Source of the DNA: Coniferiporia sulphurascens
Lineage: Eukaryota; Basidiomycota; Agaricomycetes; Hymenochaetales; Hymenochaetaceae
Length of the DNA stretch: 64,000 bases
Direction: 5' to 3'
NCBI GenBank assembly: GCA_002794785.1
Contig: NBBA01000002.1
Span: 620,001-684,000, forward strand
A program made the translations under genes and the position numbers. Shown here in pieces: positions 31,492 through 43,600 of the stretch; position 1 is the first letter of the stretch; every line of letters starts with the position of its first letter. The notes under the pieces were generated by a model. That model worked only from the letters and a program-made list of their open reading frames with translations, did no database searches and was not told the DNA's origin.

Positions 31492-33753
31492 ATGTCCAGT
31501 ATCGTTCAAGCCAGCTCAACCTCACCCGCTGCTGAACCTACGCATACCAATCGCAATCGCAATCGCCCTCGATCCGCAACCGTCACTGTACCAGTTACCC
31601 TGTACTCGCCACCCAAGGACGGGGAATTCCACGTAGTCTCTGTCTCCGTCTCCGACAGCCTCTCTTCCATCGCCAAGTGGGCAGCACAGATCGCGCCAGG
31701 CTCCCCGCCCGCGCCATCCCCGCGCTCTTCGTCGTTCTACGGGTCCTTCACCCTACGCACGCCTCGGCGCCGCTCCTCAATCTCAGCCAACTTTCTCAAC
31801 CTTTGGGAATCGCCCGCGTCGCAGCCGCACACCCCTGCTCCGAAGCCCGTCTCGCCGCGCGACCTCCTTGCGCAGGGCTACACCAGCTTCGTGGTACACC
31901 TCCCCTCGCTCGACCACGCCCGTGAGTCCGAGCCCGAATCCCCCTCGCCTGCATCGAAGCGCGCGCACCCCCCGCTTCCCTTGTCCGCTCACCACCCACG
32001 CGAGCGCACAAAGTCCCTCTCGCACACTCGCTCCCGTTCTCCGCGGCCCGCAGAAGACGAAGAGAAGCCAAAGTCACTCACGCGTCTGCGCTCGTTCTCG
32101 CTAAAAGGGAAAAAAGCGGCTATGCACATGCTTTCGTCCAAGTCTTCATCTGTAGCCGTCGCCCCACCAGTCCCGGCTCTCCCCAGCCACATGTCCTACT
32201 CCAAGTCCTCTGCTAGGCCGCCCTCGCGCTCTTCCTCGTCCAGGGCCGAAAACCCCTCTTCTAGGTCATCGAAAACGAAGTCGACGCCGCACACGCGCTA
32301 CGGAGCACTCCTCGCTCCAGGCGGTGGTGCAGGCGCGCTCCCGCTCGCACAGGAGGTGGCGCTCTCCCAGATGCTCGACGGCGGGAGCCTCGACGCGAAT
32401 GTGCGCCGCGTTACCGCCCGTCACGCACGTGATACAGGCGACAAGCACGCGCATCGCAGCGTACGAGACGAGGTGTACGCAAGCGGGGGTGCGAGCAGGA
32501 GGCCGGGCTCTAAGAGGGGAGAGGAGTCGAAGGATTGGAGGCCTGTAGAGAAGAGGGAGAGTGAAGCGGGGAAGGGCGGCGGTATGAGTGGTGTGTATCG
32601 CGATCCACGTGGCGGTCTGTGGTGGGACGAGGACGAGTCTCTCGAGCTCGCCGGCTTACTTCCCACCGACGTTCATCCTCAAGCCTCTCTCCCTCCGGCG
32701 CCTTCTCCTCTCGGTGTCTCGAATGCGCACAACATCCATGACTCTGGGAAGGAGAAAGAGAAGCGGCGTGGACTGCTCCCTCGCCTCATGACCTCCTCGA
32801 AGCCCCCGCCGTCCGGCCCGATCCCTGCCCCGCCTGCGCAGGCGCACGCGGAGTGGGTCCCGCTGCACTCGCCCACTGCGAATCCATCCGCGCGGGCGGA
32901 CGACCTCCGCAGGGGCAGCGCGACGAGCGAAGACTCGCCCGATAGCGAGCTCGACACTGCATACGCCGTGCGGCTGCGCGATAGCGCGTCGTTTGCTGGC
33001 GGCTTCGTTCCTGGGTACTCTGTGGAGAAGCACCTGAGGAGACCTGCGCGTGGAATTGAGGCGTTCGAGGTGTCGCCGCTTGACGTCGTGCCTACTTGTC
33101 ATTCTGGCGCGAGCACGGAGAACAAGAGAGAGCGGAGGGAGCGGAAGCGCCCTGCTCCGCTTACCCTCCCGCTTCCGCTACCTAGCCCGCCTCCCGCCCA
33201 CCCTACTTCGACTTCGACATCGTCTGCCCCACGGACCGCCCATGCGCAGAGGACAGCGCCGCCACGGATGGCAGCGCTCAGCCTCGACCACCCAATGCAC
33301 CCGACGCGCGCGGAGCGTGAAGGCCGACACGAGTACTTCGCCTCAAGCTTCGCGCCCGCGCCGCCCGTCTCAACCTCCGTCTCCAACCACAGCCCACACA
33401 GCTCCAGCTCCACATACACGCAGAGCCAGGCACATCACGCAACCCAGAGCACGAAGGCGTCGCGCCGCGGAAGCATCACCGCGGGCTTCTCCGCGCTGGG
33501 CAGCGCGCTGTCCGCTACTGCGAGGAGCGCGCGCCGCGCGAGTGCAACGCCTACTTCTCCGGCGTATCCCTGTGCGCCGCAGCAGGTTCTGGGCGGGAAG
33601 GGCGGGAGCTCGGCGCATTTGCCGTTGTCTCTTTCTACTTCGCGCACTGTTTCGGCACATGGACACGGTGCTGCGGTGCCAGTAGGGACCGGGAAGAGCC
33701 TGCGGAGCCGTGCAAGTCGTTCAAAGCTCGCAGGACTGTTCAAGCGCGGGTAA
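31492..33753 (+). CDS. Serine/proline/arginine-rich hypothetical protein (753 aa)
   Basis: One long open frame from ATG 31492 with strong GC and codon bias unlike neighbouring repeats. The N-terminus has a short ordered stretch, VTLYSPPKDGEFHVVSVSV then LSSIAKWAAQIAPG. The remainder is mostly low complexity, rich in Ser, Pro, Arg and Ala, hence predicted disordered. Two islands stand out: ALSQMLDGGSLDANVRRVTA followed by a basic stretch, and a segment around RDPRGGLWWDEDESLELAGL, a WWDED-type motif that recurs in basidiomycete hypothetical proteins. The C-terminus is basic (SLRSRASRSKLAGLFKRG). There is no signal peptide or membrane helix. Function unknown. A pyrimidine-rich leader precedes it, possibly with a 5' UTR intron (GT near 31408, AG near 31470). 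Confidence 0.75.
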   Translation: MSSIVQASSTSPAAEPTHTNRNRNRPRSATVTVPVTLYSPPKDGEFHVVSVSVSDSLSSIAKWAAQIAPGSPPAPSPRSSSFYGSFTLRTPRRRSSISANFLNLWESPASQPHTPAPKPVSPRDLLAQGYTSFVVHLPSLDHARESEPESPSPASKRAHPPLPLSAHHPRERTKSLSHTRSRSPRPAEDEEKPKSLTRLRSFSLKGKKAAMHMLSSKSSSVAVAPPVPALPSHMSYSKSSARPPSRSSSSRAENPSSRSSKTKSTPHTRYGALLAPGGGAGALPLAQEVALSQMLDGGSLDANVRRVTARHARDTGDKHAHRSVRDEVYASGGASRRPGSKRGEESKDWRPVEKRESEAGKGGGMSGVYRDPRGGLWWDEDESLELAGLLPTDVHPQASLPPAPSPLGVSNAHNIHDSGKEKEKRRGLLPRLMTSSKPPPSGPIPAPPAQAHAEWVPLHSPTANPSARADDLRRGSATSEDSPDSELDTAYAVRLRDSASFAGGFVPGYSVEKHLRRPARGIEAFEVSPLDVVPTCHSGASTENKRERRERKRPAPLTLPLPLPSPPPAHPTSTSTSSAPRTAHAQRTAPPRMAALSLDHPMHPTRAEREGRHEYFASSFAPAPPVSTSVSNHSPHSSSSTYTQSQAHHATQSTKASRRGSITAGFSALGSALSATARSARRASATPTSPAYPCAPQQVLGGKGGSSAHLPLSLSTSRTVSAHGHGAAVPVGTGKSLRSRASRSKLAGLFKRG

Positions 33754-34764
33754 AAGCCGCCACTTCCTATACCACCGAATCCATCGCCTCGCGTTTCTTT
33801 CTTCTCTTAATCTCATGACCTCATTCCCCACTAACGTCCAAAGCAATCTTATACATAAACACTCAACGCACAACCAATTGACGTCTTCCTCTTTGGTATA
33901 TTATCATATCTCCCAATGTAGCTTTACCCCCTCATCTCCCTTTGTTTTTCACCTTTTGTGCTCTGAGTTTCAAGTTGTCTTCATCTCTAACGATGCTTCT
34001 CTTCTTTTCTCTCTTACTTGTTTATCTCGTCTGGGTATTAGTTTAAACGTATGTCGTATGCATGTGTCTCATCTTTTATGCATATGCCTTCCTTTTCTGC
34101 ACTCGTATTTCTTTTAAGTCTTTTCCCTCTTAGCCTTTCGTTTAGGCTCTAAGTTACAGTGTCTCCGCAGAGTGTAACCACCGGCTCGGATTCGGTTCTC
34201 GTACTTACTTATACAGTATCCATACGCAAATAAAAATTTATATCGGATTAACAACGATTATAGTTTGTTATGACTGAAGCTTGTGAGATGGTGTCGCTGT
34301 ATTAGAATCCGGAGGATGTACGAGGGCCGATCGTAAGCTTGTATTACTACTAAACTAAGGTGAGTATATGCGTTTAAGGTATAAGTCGGCTTGCATCGAT
34401 CTATTACAGTGCGAATCGGCGCAACTCAATCATTTTGATCAAAAGGCACAGTCTCATGGTGTATATCCATCATATAACTTTTCATCTCCTATGGTTTTCG
34501 TGGCCCGAGTCTGGACTCTGGAAGTGCCAATTGTGTGGTAGGCTGGTAGTTGAGAACTTCGCTTAACTCAGCCGAAACCAGCCTCGGACGCTTATGGTAT
34601 CACGTTCTCACGCACGCGTTGTTTGTCCTTAATTAACGCAGTCGATGACTGCTTACTTTCAGCAAGCCGCGTGAGGGTTGACCGTTAACGACGAGGACGA
34701 CGGGACGACGACAGCGAGACACGCAGCCTTAACTACTACCTCTGTCGATTGACCGATCCACACG
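33754..34764. other. Intergenic, no gene seen
   Basis: AT-rich 3' flank of the preceding gene and upstream region of the RING gene. No motif beyond general promoter-like composition was identified. Confidence 0.5.
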
Positions 34765-35663
34765 ATGTCTAACCGAGAGTGTGTGCTTTGCAACCGCACC
34801 TTCGTCAACCAAGCCGCGCGACAGTCGCATGTCAACGCGTCGAGCCGCCATCCGCGCTGCGACCGCTGCCAGCGCGGCTTCCTCAACGCAGATGGTCTCC
34901 GCGCGCACCTCACCAGCTCGAGAGCGCACCACTACTGTGCACGGTGCGAGCGCGACTTCTCGAACAGCACGGCGCTGCAGCAGCACCTCGACATGGCGGC
35001 TGTCCACCGCGAGGATTCCGACGAGGAGTCCGATACCTCGTCGGCCGGCGACCCTTATGAGTACTCTGTCAGCGCAGATGAGGATGATTCAGACGAGGAT
35101 GATGATAATGAGGAAGAGGAGGATGAGGACGAAGACTCTGACGAGTCCTCGGATGAAGAGGTTGACTCAGATTACCTCGCGCACTCGGAAGACGAGTCAG
35201 ACACGAGCTTACACACTCCATACGCGCAAAGTAGCGACTTATACCTAAGCACGCGTACGCCGATTCGTCTTTTGACCACTCCAGCCGCCGCCCATCCAGC
35301 TCAAGGGACTCCGAATGATAAACCCTCTTCCTCTTCTCCGGTGCTCACTGGGGCCGCATCCTGGGCCGCTGACGCGGGGCTAGGTGCTTCGGCTGTGAAG
35401 AACAACATGTCATCGGGCCCCAGCAACGGATACTCGTGCCCACTTTGTTACGACCAGAAAGACGATCTGAGTAGCGTGAGGTGTGGACACGTTTTTTGCA
35501 CACCGTAAGTTACTTCACCTCTTATTCCTATTTACACTTACTGAAGCACGAATTGACGTGCTACAGATGCATCAACCGTGCCCTTGAGAACAAGCACGAA
35601 TGCCCTATTTGTCGCTCGCACGCAACGGTTAAGGGTCTCCGAAGGATTTATCTAACGTTTTGA
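34765..35663 (+). CDS. C2H2 and RING zinc-finger protein, putative E3 ubiquitin ligase
   Basis: Two exons, 34765-35504 and 35567-35663, join in frame across a 62-bp intron to 278 residues. The N-terminus has consecutive C2H2-like fingers (CVLCNRTFVNQAARQSH, CDRCQRGFLNADGLRAH, CARCERDFSNSTALQQH). A long Asp/Glu-rich segment follows at about residues 90-155, then a serine-rich linker. The C-terminus carries a RING finger split by the intron: CPLCYDQKDDLSSVRCGH, then VFCTPCINRAL and CPICRSHATV. RING fingers recruit ubiquitin-conjugating enzymes, so an E3 role is likely, with substrate and location unknown. The protein ends 16 residues after the last RING cysteine pair. Its last exon and 3' flank were duplicated at 40135 and again at 53850; this copy is the intact one. 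Confidence 0.85.
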
Positions 35664-36212
35664 GTGTTCCTTTGGGTGAGAGGGTTCTTCCTACTTCTCT
35701 GTTTCTCACTTAGCTAACGTCCTTTTCTTAGCCCCTTCCGGACCGCCTGCCCCACCTGCCCCGCCCTTGCCCCTGCTACGATAATCACGCCCAATGCTGC
35801 ATCCCTATCATCATCCTCAACAATCACTTTGTCTGTACACACGCATTTCCGCATTTCCCCCAGCCTCTCTCCATGCTATCCCTATCTCATTTGAACTCAT
35901 TCTATCCCGACCACTGCAAGCAAGGGGCCCGGGATGCAACAAAACGCAATACGAAAATTTATAGACTGTAATTATATCTTGTCTGCTCTTTTTGGGTGAT
36001 AGGTGCCCGGCCGTGTAGCGGTTCTTCGTGTAGTCGTAATTTGAACGAATGGAAACTTTGTACTTTAATTTTAGCGCGGCGACACTTTTGTACTCTGTCT
36101 TGGGCGCGACTGCTCGGATTTGGAACTGTTCTTAGCCGCGCCCGTCAGGTTCCTTATGCATATGGGCCCGCCATTAGCGCTCCCACTGACCCGAACTTCC
36201 CAATACTCAATA

Positions 36213-36854
36213 CTACAGTCGGGAGCGTCAAGAAGCCGCGCCTCTGCCGGGCCCAGAATTTACCGAATTAGTTGCGAAAATTGAAAATTTAAACCGAAAA
36301 GTAGCTAAGAAATGCGAGTTCTCGCGTTTTCAGAGATTTTCTAAAAATAGACCAAATGTGTCAAGTATTTTGAGAAAAGTAAATAATAATAAATTCCAAA
36401 AATAAATGTGGGCCTTGCTGGTGCACTACAGGTGCCCTGCTATTGACAATCCTGCACTTGTGCGCAAGTAGGATTGCCCAAGGGAAGTCGGAAGGCCCGG
36501 ACTGCCCAGGCTAAGCAGCCTACGGGCTTTGCCGTTTTCGGTTAGAGTGAGGGAACCCCATCAAATGAATACCCGGAAACAGCCGCTGAATGCTAATTGG
36601 GCGCTAAACTTATGTAACCTTTCGTATATGGGTAATTAAGTAATAAAATAATGTGTGTCAAATTTTCCAAGGTGATTTTTTATTCCCCCAAATTCTGGGA
36701 CTTTAATCAAAAAGCCTTATAGAGGTACCTTGTAGCTATCTATTGCACTGTGTTTCATTGACATTTAGGGTATATATATGGACTAGATACAGTTACAATT
36801 TTTGGTCGTTTCGGAACTTACCGAGGAGTCGCGCCTTGACGCTCCCGACTGTAG
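36213..36854. mobile_element. MITE, Tc1/mariner-like (TA-flanked)
   Basis: Terminal inverted repeats of about 20 bp (CTACAGTCGGGAGCGTCAAG at 36213-36232 and its complement ending at 36854) bound 642 bp. TA dinucleotides flank both ends (36211-36212 and 36855-36856). TA duplication with a CAGT-containing terminus is typical of Tc1/mariner elements. The interior has no transposase frame. Confidence 0.72.
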
Positions 36855-37307
36855 TACTATCCGTTTGGTTACGCACATACGAAGTTTTGGTGAGTCTATC
36901 GGATCTATGATCCAGACAACTCACAAGCTAATTCTTCCTTCATGCCAAATCTAGTATTAGCGCCTGCCACATGTGTGGTACTATGTAAGACAAGACAACA
37001 AAAAAATAAAAACGGGAACAGATCAGCTAAATATTGAACTAGCTGTTTCTCAAATAGGCATGTTCAATTTTTGTCCGCACCATTCCTGCAGAACTTCCAA
37101 TTCTGGTTCCCATCAGGCTCGTCTTTTCCCTCGCTTCCGCCCTTTTCCTCGTCCCCACCCTCATACTCGCTCTCGCTCTCGTTCTCGCCCTTGCGCTCAT
37201 CCCAGTATTTTCTCCAACACCCGCCTTTGCTTCAATTGTTGTTTTTGACCGGTGTCATGCGCTTTTCTCTTTCCCCTGCCCATCGCCATTCCCGTTCCCG
37301 TTCTCGC

Positions 37308-39576
37308 TCAAACATTTCCCAGATCTTTGCGCCCAAGTGTCCCTTCGACTCTCTCCCATTTTGTGAGGAGCGTACCCATGTGTATGTCCTCGCCCAGGTC
37401 TAAGGGCGACCAAGCGTAGGGACCTGTTGCGTCAAAACGCTCTTGGCTGTCATCCACGATACTAGGATACATTTCTAAAGCGTATCGCAAAACATAAATT
37501 TCATAGTGTGCTTCTTTTTGGGAACGCGATATTTCGGACCATTCCCCTTCGGAAATTGCGATGTGGCGGTCGGAACGATTGATTGCGAGGTACAAGGGCT
37601 CGCCCTCCGCATTGTGTCCGGCAAGCAATGGATTACAATCCGTGAAGGAAGGAAAGGCAGTTGATAGGACACGTCGTAGAATATAGCTGCTGTTGATCGG
37701 GTAGGGTTGGCGCAGCCGCTGCGTTGTCCTACACGCCTCATTATGGCATGAATCCCAGTTCTGCCGTGATTAAGTGTGAGCAGTGATGAGGGATGGAATG
37801 CGCCCCATATCCAATCAGAATTCTTACAGGGAGATGTACAAGGTTCCCATGGGCATCGCAGTGTCTGAAGACTTCCGGTTTAAACCAACGTTCCTCTTTA
37901 ACTCGTCTAGCAACCACCATGTAAAATTCCTCAGTCTCCTTCACCAATGATACATAGTCCGAAGAACTCGCATATCTGGTCACGGTGAGCGCCTTCATAA
38001 TTGCAGCTCGACAGTATCTGTCCATAGAAAGCAAAAATCCGACGTTGCGCCGCGCACGTTCAGAAACGACGCTATCATCACTATAGATGAAAATCAGGCT
38101 TGTGAAAACTTTGTAATTGAGATGCAAAGAACCGCTCACTGATCAGCGTAAAGCGCCAGGCGACGGCAAAAAGACTCCAATTTCCCAGGGGCAATAAAAT
38201 ATGGACCGTCGTAAGAGAACCTCCAGCGTTGGTCCCCCATCCACTCATCTAAGATTTGACCCATGATTAAATCAGGGGGACAAGCAAGCCTGAATACCAG
38301 CGGATACAAGTCAGGGGTCGGGTACAAGTCCTGAAGGCATCGGAGGTCTACGTCGTAAATGTTGTCTGTTTTAGTTCGCCTCGCTATGTCAGTAAAGAGC
38401 GCACGAGGCACGCGGTGTGACCGTACGAGGCTTCTAATATCTACAGCGTTGTCATAAATAAAATGTGACCGAAACTTTTCCGAGTTTATTGTCTTAAGAA
38501 GCTTGTCCGCATGCCTGTGAACAGAAGGTTAGACTGAGAAAGAAGTGAGTTTCATTACAGACTTGCCCGAGGATAAACTCTGCAATGCTGCAGACCGGGC
38601 CGTCCGACAAGGGAGAGAAAAAATTGTGTATTAGAACCGAAAACAATTGACTTAAAAGTGTATCAACCATGTCCCACTCGAATGCTTCCGGGTTTTTAGA
38701 GATTCCTATGAGTAAATTCTTAAACAGATCCAGTGAGAGAATGCTCTGTGCCCTCTTGTTATTCAGAACGATTCGAACGAAATGCCGTAGAAACAAAAAT
38801 GAACGGTTGCTATCGCTGTAAAAGAAAAAGTCAGTGATGAACTCGTAACATTATTAACGTACATATAAATAATAAAGAGCACCTTAAACACCTTTCAACA
38901 GCGTCGACCACCCAGGAGTCCGCCATTACCACCCCTTTATAATCAATGCTTTCAAGTTCCAGTGCAAGCTCATGTATTTCTGTGTCGGCAAGACAGACAA
39001 GAGCTTTGCGAGAGCTGTTCAGCAACATCCCGTCACAGTCGACCCAAAAAGTGGAATGTTTGTGAATGCGTTCTATAATCCGAGTTGCATCCATGCTGTT
39101 GAGAATGCCTCTGACGTGCTGGTCGCTGGCCGCAAAATCAGTGATTCGGTCCAGGGCTTGTCGGCTTGTCGACGGGACGCGTGAGCTAAGCGCCTCATCA
39201 GCATACATATCAATACACATGCATACCAATCCACAGTGAATATAACGTACGTTGTATATGTAAGCAAGCGCTTGCAGTCCTTTTCGAGTTTTTCATTCTC
39301 CGCCTTGTAAGTCAAGTAACTTCCAATTGATGCGGAGGCAATAACCCCACGGCGTCTTTGCATCCTGATTGCTGTTACGCGAGGCCCGCGGCCTAACTTT
39401 TCTGCAAACCTACCAAGTTGTATCTCCAAACGCCCTCCCAAACGACCGTATACATTCCCGATAATGCGTCCGGGGCCAGGGAGGTTGTCCGCGGTTGCGT
39501 TCGTGCTAACCGATACTATAGAGTCTTGATCTGAGTCTGTGTCGAAGACGCTTGAAGTATGCCTATGGTCTCTCAT
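37308..39576 (-). CDS. Multi-exon hypothetical protein with DM9-like C-terminus, copy A
   Basis: The minus-strand gene starts at ATG 39576. Exons in order encode: a Gly/Arg region (GRIIGNVYGRLGGRLEIQLG) and a helix KAENEKLEKDCKRL; a helical segment (SRQALDRITDFAASDQHVRG, then DGMLLNSSRKALVCLAD); SNRSFLFLRHFVRIVLNN; ARRTKTDNIYDVDLRCLQ; SERARRNVGFLLSMDRYCRA; and a final exon with AGHNAEGEPLYLAI. That last motif resembles the start of DM9/DUF3421 repeats, carbohydrate-binding modules, but the match is partial. Introns have GT-AG ends, for example after GQ near 38563 and after ERCLR near 38890. Compared with its paralog at 47942-50268, the join between the KDCKRL and SRVPSTSRQA segments (near 39200-39260) changes frame, which may mean an extra intron or a lesion. 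Function unknown. Confidence 0.55.
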
Positions 39577-40134
39577 ATCGCATACGTGATATTTGGATTC
39601 TATAGAGACAACATTAATGATCCCGCTACATGTATATGGCTCAGTCGGCGAGCTAGCACAAACATTAACGCCTATCCTTGGTGATGGGAGCTGTCGCAGT
39701 GGAGAGGGTCAAGCAGAGCTGCAGCGAAGAGGAGCTACGGACGCAAAACACGCAACCGTTGAATCCCTTATAATGATTCACCATAACCTAGCAAATGCAC
39801 AGCTGAAAGAAGTGAGGAGGCAGGATGATGGGGGGCGGTGAAGATAGTATGGGGCAGTCATCTCCTATCAGTCTGGTCCTTGCATGGCGAGGTGGCGATT
39901 GTCGACTTCCGGATCTCTCGGAGTTCCGACTTCCATTTTCACAGACTGGGCTTGCTGCACAGCCAAATAGCTATCAGATTTTTACCTGGCTTGCCCTCTA
40001 ACGCGATTACGCTGATTGAAGGAGAACCAAGCGGTTCTTTGTATAAGTTGCGCAAACGTCTGGGGAAGGTGTGCCCCCTCTGGCAAAATTTGTCACACTA
40101 CAGTTCACGGGGCGGAAGCATGAATCAAATTATT
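39577..40134. other. Upstream region of copy A, no gene
   Basis: Resembles the region upstream of copy B around 50395-50470. A plus-strand frame at 39838-40197 has no motif. The next segment is the decayed RING exon. Confidence 0.45.
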
Positions 40135-40489
40135 ACAGATGCTTCAACTGCGCCCTGGGGAGCGCGAGCAATTACCCTATTTGTCGCTTGCAACTAACGG
40201 ATGGGGGTTTCCGACGGATTTATCTGACATTATGAGTATTTCCTCCAGTGAGAAAACTGTTGCTACCTCTCACTTCTCACTTATTTAGTATACTCCATTT
40301 ATTTAGTTTTCTTAGCATATATACATAAAAGACACAACAATGCAATGAACTTGCTGTAGCTGTGTCTCGCCTGCTCTCTGGATGATAGACTCCCGGTTAT
40401 AGCGGTTCTCCGTGTAGTCGTAATTTGAATCAACGGAAGATTTGCAATTTTATTCGGTACAATGATCCTCTTATACTCCGTCAAAAGCT
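40135..40489 (+). pseudogene. Decayed RING-gene last exon and 3' flank, unit B
   Basis: From a splice-acceptor-like TATTACAGATGC onward the sequence matches the second exon of the RING gene (CCCTATTTGTCGCT, then CGACGGATTTATCTGACATTA) and about 300 bp of its 3' flank. The reading frame is destroyed and the upstream exon is absent. The match is broken at 40490 by the LINE and resumes after it near 46956. Confidence 0.7.
40478..40489 (+). repeat. LINE target-site duplication, left
   Basis: CCGTCAAAAGCT is identical to 46944-46955 on the far side of the LINE. The poly-T (poly-A tail on the minus strand) begins immediately after. Confidence 0.85.
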
Positions 40490-40688
40490 TTTTTTTTTTT
40501 TTTTTTTAAATGCATTTCTATAGCACATCATGACTATCTAGTACAAAATACGCTCCAGGGGCCTTTAGGCCCCTGTATTGAGTGAGATGGTGATTGTTAT
40601 AAATGGAATAATAGTGACAGGGCGCCGTAAGCGTAGATGGGAGCTGGATACAGTTCAGCATGAAAAGGGGGGAAGTGTGGTGTCTGGA

Positions 40689-43600
40689 CTAGTTGCCAGT
40701 GGCAAAACCTAAGTCCGAGACGTGTACCACCATGGGGCCACCCGGGTCAAAGATGAGGATGGGTTCCGCTTCAAAAGCGGGGTGGGAGGAAAGGAACGAA
40801 GCCAGATTTGGGAGACCGTCCTTGGAAAACCATTGGGCTTCCGTGGAGGGTAATGGAGTTTTCCACACTGCACAACGGGCGGGGAGTGTGTTAGGGCAGG
40901 AGAGGAGGAGGTGAGCTCTAGTCTCCATGACATGGCAGAAAGGACATGTAGGGTCGCGTCCCGGAATGCGTCCAAAGTACGTGCCAAAGCCGGTGTGACC
41001 AAGGAGTGTCCGGAAAACCTTGCACTTAGTGCGGCGACCAATAGTGAGGTTCTGCATAAGGGCAGACGGCTTAGTAGAGGGGTTTTGGGTGGAGCCCATG
41101 GAGTGGGTGTCCGAAGTCCCTCTGGATTTGCGACAGGCAGAAGCCCAGTCAGTTTTCCATTGAATAAGCGCCGTAGAGGAGGCGGCTTCGCAAAGGAAGC
41201 GGATGGTAGGCGGGAACTGGGTAGTGCCCGTGGGGGGATTGTCCGCAATGCCAGAGGCGAGAATGTCAGCAAATTCGTTGCCTTCCACATTGGAGTGCCC
41301 CGGAACCCAGTGTAAGTGAAAAAACACACTGGGAAACCGCTTAGTAGCAATTTTGAGACACTTCCGGACGAAGAGGGCGACGTTGACGCCTGGGGCCGGA
41401 AGAGGGTCGGCGAGGAGCGTAAGAGCAACCTCGCAGTCGGTGTAGATTTCCACCTGGGTAACAGCCGGGTGGAGATCGTAAGAGTAGGCCAGTAACCAAG
41501 CGGGATCGGCAAGAGCGGCAAGTTCACAGTCCATAGCATGGACCGATGAACCAAGATATGTTTCGCAGGTGAGAACGTTCTCCCCTCGATAAAACCAGAC
41601 ACCGGCAGCACCACCGGAGAAGGAGGATGGGGACGTGCCCTTGCGGGAACCGTCAGTATAGATGAGAAGGCGAGAGGGGACATCCTTCAATCGATCAATG
41701 AGACCGTGGTGTGACTGAATGAGTGTGTCTCGAGCTTCTTGGGAGTGGTCAATCGCCTAGTCGATGCTTACGTGGCGTAACGCCGGTAAGACAATCCACG
41801 GAGGGCGCATGTATTGGGGAACTCGTTCGCAGCCAGGCGGAACCCGGTTAACGAAGGAGGTGGTGATGGATCCTTTACGCGTGGAGTGTAGTGGTAGGAG
41901 GGTGTGCGTGGTAGTAAGATACCGAATGGCAGCACGTGATTTTGTATGTTCTAGGCGAAGTGGGATGGGTAAGATGGAGGTGAGGACCTCAGAGGGGCCG
42001 CGTGGAGACGTGCGCCATGATCCAAGGATACGGTGGCACACCGCGGATTGTACTAAGGTCATCTTATCACATTTGCCTTTTTGCCGTATGCCAGTGAACC
42101 ACAGGGGAGATCCCCATAGTAGAACTGGCAGTATGCATCCAATGTAGAGACGTCGAAGGTGGAGCAGGTCAAGTCCGCGTAGGGTGTTGCCAAGTAATTC
42201 TAGGGCATGAAGGGAGGACATGGCTTTAAAGCACATGCGTTGAACGTGAACCGTAAACAGTAATTGCGCGTCAAAAAAGATACCCAGCCAGCGGAAAGGC
42301 CGGGAGGGGACGATTCGAAGGGGCTGAAGGCCCTGGCGCGGAAGATGGATAGGGTGGATAAGGGAGTCTTCGCGTAAATCATGTTGACGGGTCCAGTGGA
42401 TGAGCTCTGACTTGTCGTCATCTAAGGAGAGTCCGAGGGCATGGCATGCGGCGGAGAACGAGATGTAGGCCTGTTCGAGGCGGGCAACATTGGTTGCGAT
42501 AGAACTCGAAGAGGTGGTAAGGAGGTGGTCGTCTACATAGGCGCGGACGAATACCAGAGGATCGGAGACCTGGAGAGAGGTAAGGAGGCTGGTCACAAAC
42601 AGGGCAGACAGGATGGGGGAGATGGGGGAGCCTTGAGGAATGCCCATATTAGGTATGGGGGTCAGGGTGTCGGTAAACCCGTCAAAAGACAAGGCAACAC
42701 GGCGATCTGAAACAAAGGACAGTACCCAGGAAATGAGGAGAGGGGGGAACCCTAGTTCTGAGAGGACGGCAAGTAAGCGGGGGTGTTGAACGGAGGGAAA
42801 AAAGCCCGCCACATCGACGGCAAGCGCTGTAGTGACATGGTGCCGAGCCCAAGCCGATTCAATTTCGTTTACGAGGTCCGAGGCGGCATCCAAAACGCCC
42901 GACTTTTGGCGGGTACCGAATTGGGAAGGGGGAAGTGCGCCTAGTTCATTGGCGATGAACTGGATGCGATTGGCGATGATCTTCTCGAGTAGTTTGCCCA
43001 TAGTTTCCTCGAGAGTGATGGGGCGGTATGCGTTAAGGGCGGTGGGGTCTTTCTTGTTGAGTTTACGAAGCATCACCACCTTTGTGTCCTTCCAGGGACG
43101 TGGGTGGTGTCCAGCATCCAGGCACTCGTTATAGAGCGCGAGGAGTGGAACACTATGGGCAGCATGCAGGCTTTTGAGGGCCTGGTAGCCAACACCCGTA
43201 ATGCCCGGGGCACTCGAGTTCGAAGTAAGATTGAGGGCGTGGTCCAGCTCCTCCATGAGGATGGGGTGGTCACGCATGGGACGGGCACCGACGAAGGAAT
43301 AGGTCGGGGGAAGGGCGGCGGAAGGTTGGGCACCAAAGTACTTAGACCGGAAGGCAGAAGCCTTCTCCGCAGGTGAGTTCACGTTGGAGTGTCCCGTTAC
43401 CAGCGAGGGGATTGGAGCACGTCGTGTGCCCATTGCCCACTTTGCCATTGGCCAGATTTTGTCTGGTTTGACAGAGGCGGTAAATGAGTCAGCCCAAGCG
43501 CGTTTAGCACGGCGAAAGATACCGGCCGACTGGCATCGGAGCACGATACGTGTCGCCGGGGTGGCTCCACGCAAAGCAGCCATGTGAGCACGGCAGGAGG

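Larger units (their letters stand above)
35560..40100. repeat. Segmental duplication unit A
   Basis: RING last exon and 3' flank followed by a minus-strand multi-exon gene. Homologous in order and orientation to unit B starting at 40135. Shared anchors include GTGTAGTCGTAATTTGAA (about 36030 and 40412) and the sequence upstream of the minus-strand gene (CATAACCTAG..AAATGC, about 39780 and 50415). Boundaries are approximate. Confidence 0.7.

Noticed and set aside
32656..33685. Large overlapping frames on both strands within 31492-33753
   Set aside because: They are shadows of a GC-rich, biased coding sequence. The plus-strand 753-codon frame is the longest and has an ATG.
37130..37220. CT-rich stretch near the end of copy A as a coding repeat
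   Set aside because: It lies beyond the last exon, and the counterpart near 47860-47945 is similarly simple pyrimidine-rich sequence.
40709..41683. 324-codon alternative minus-strand frame over the RNase H region
   Set aside because: It lacks motifs, while the other frame carries all RNase H catalytic positions.
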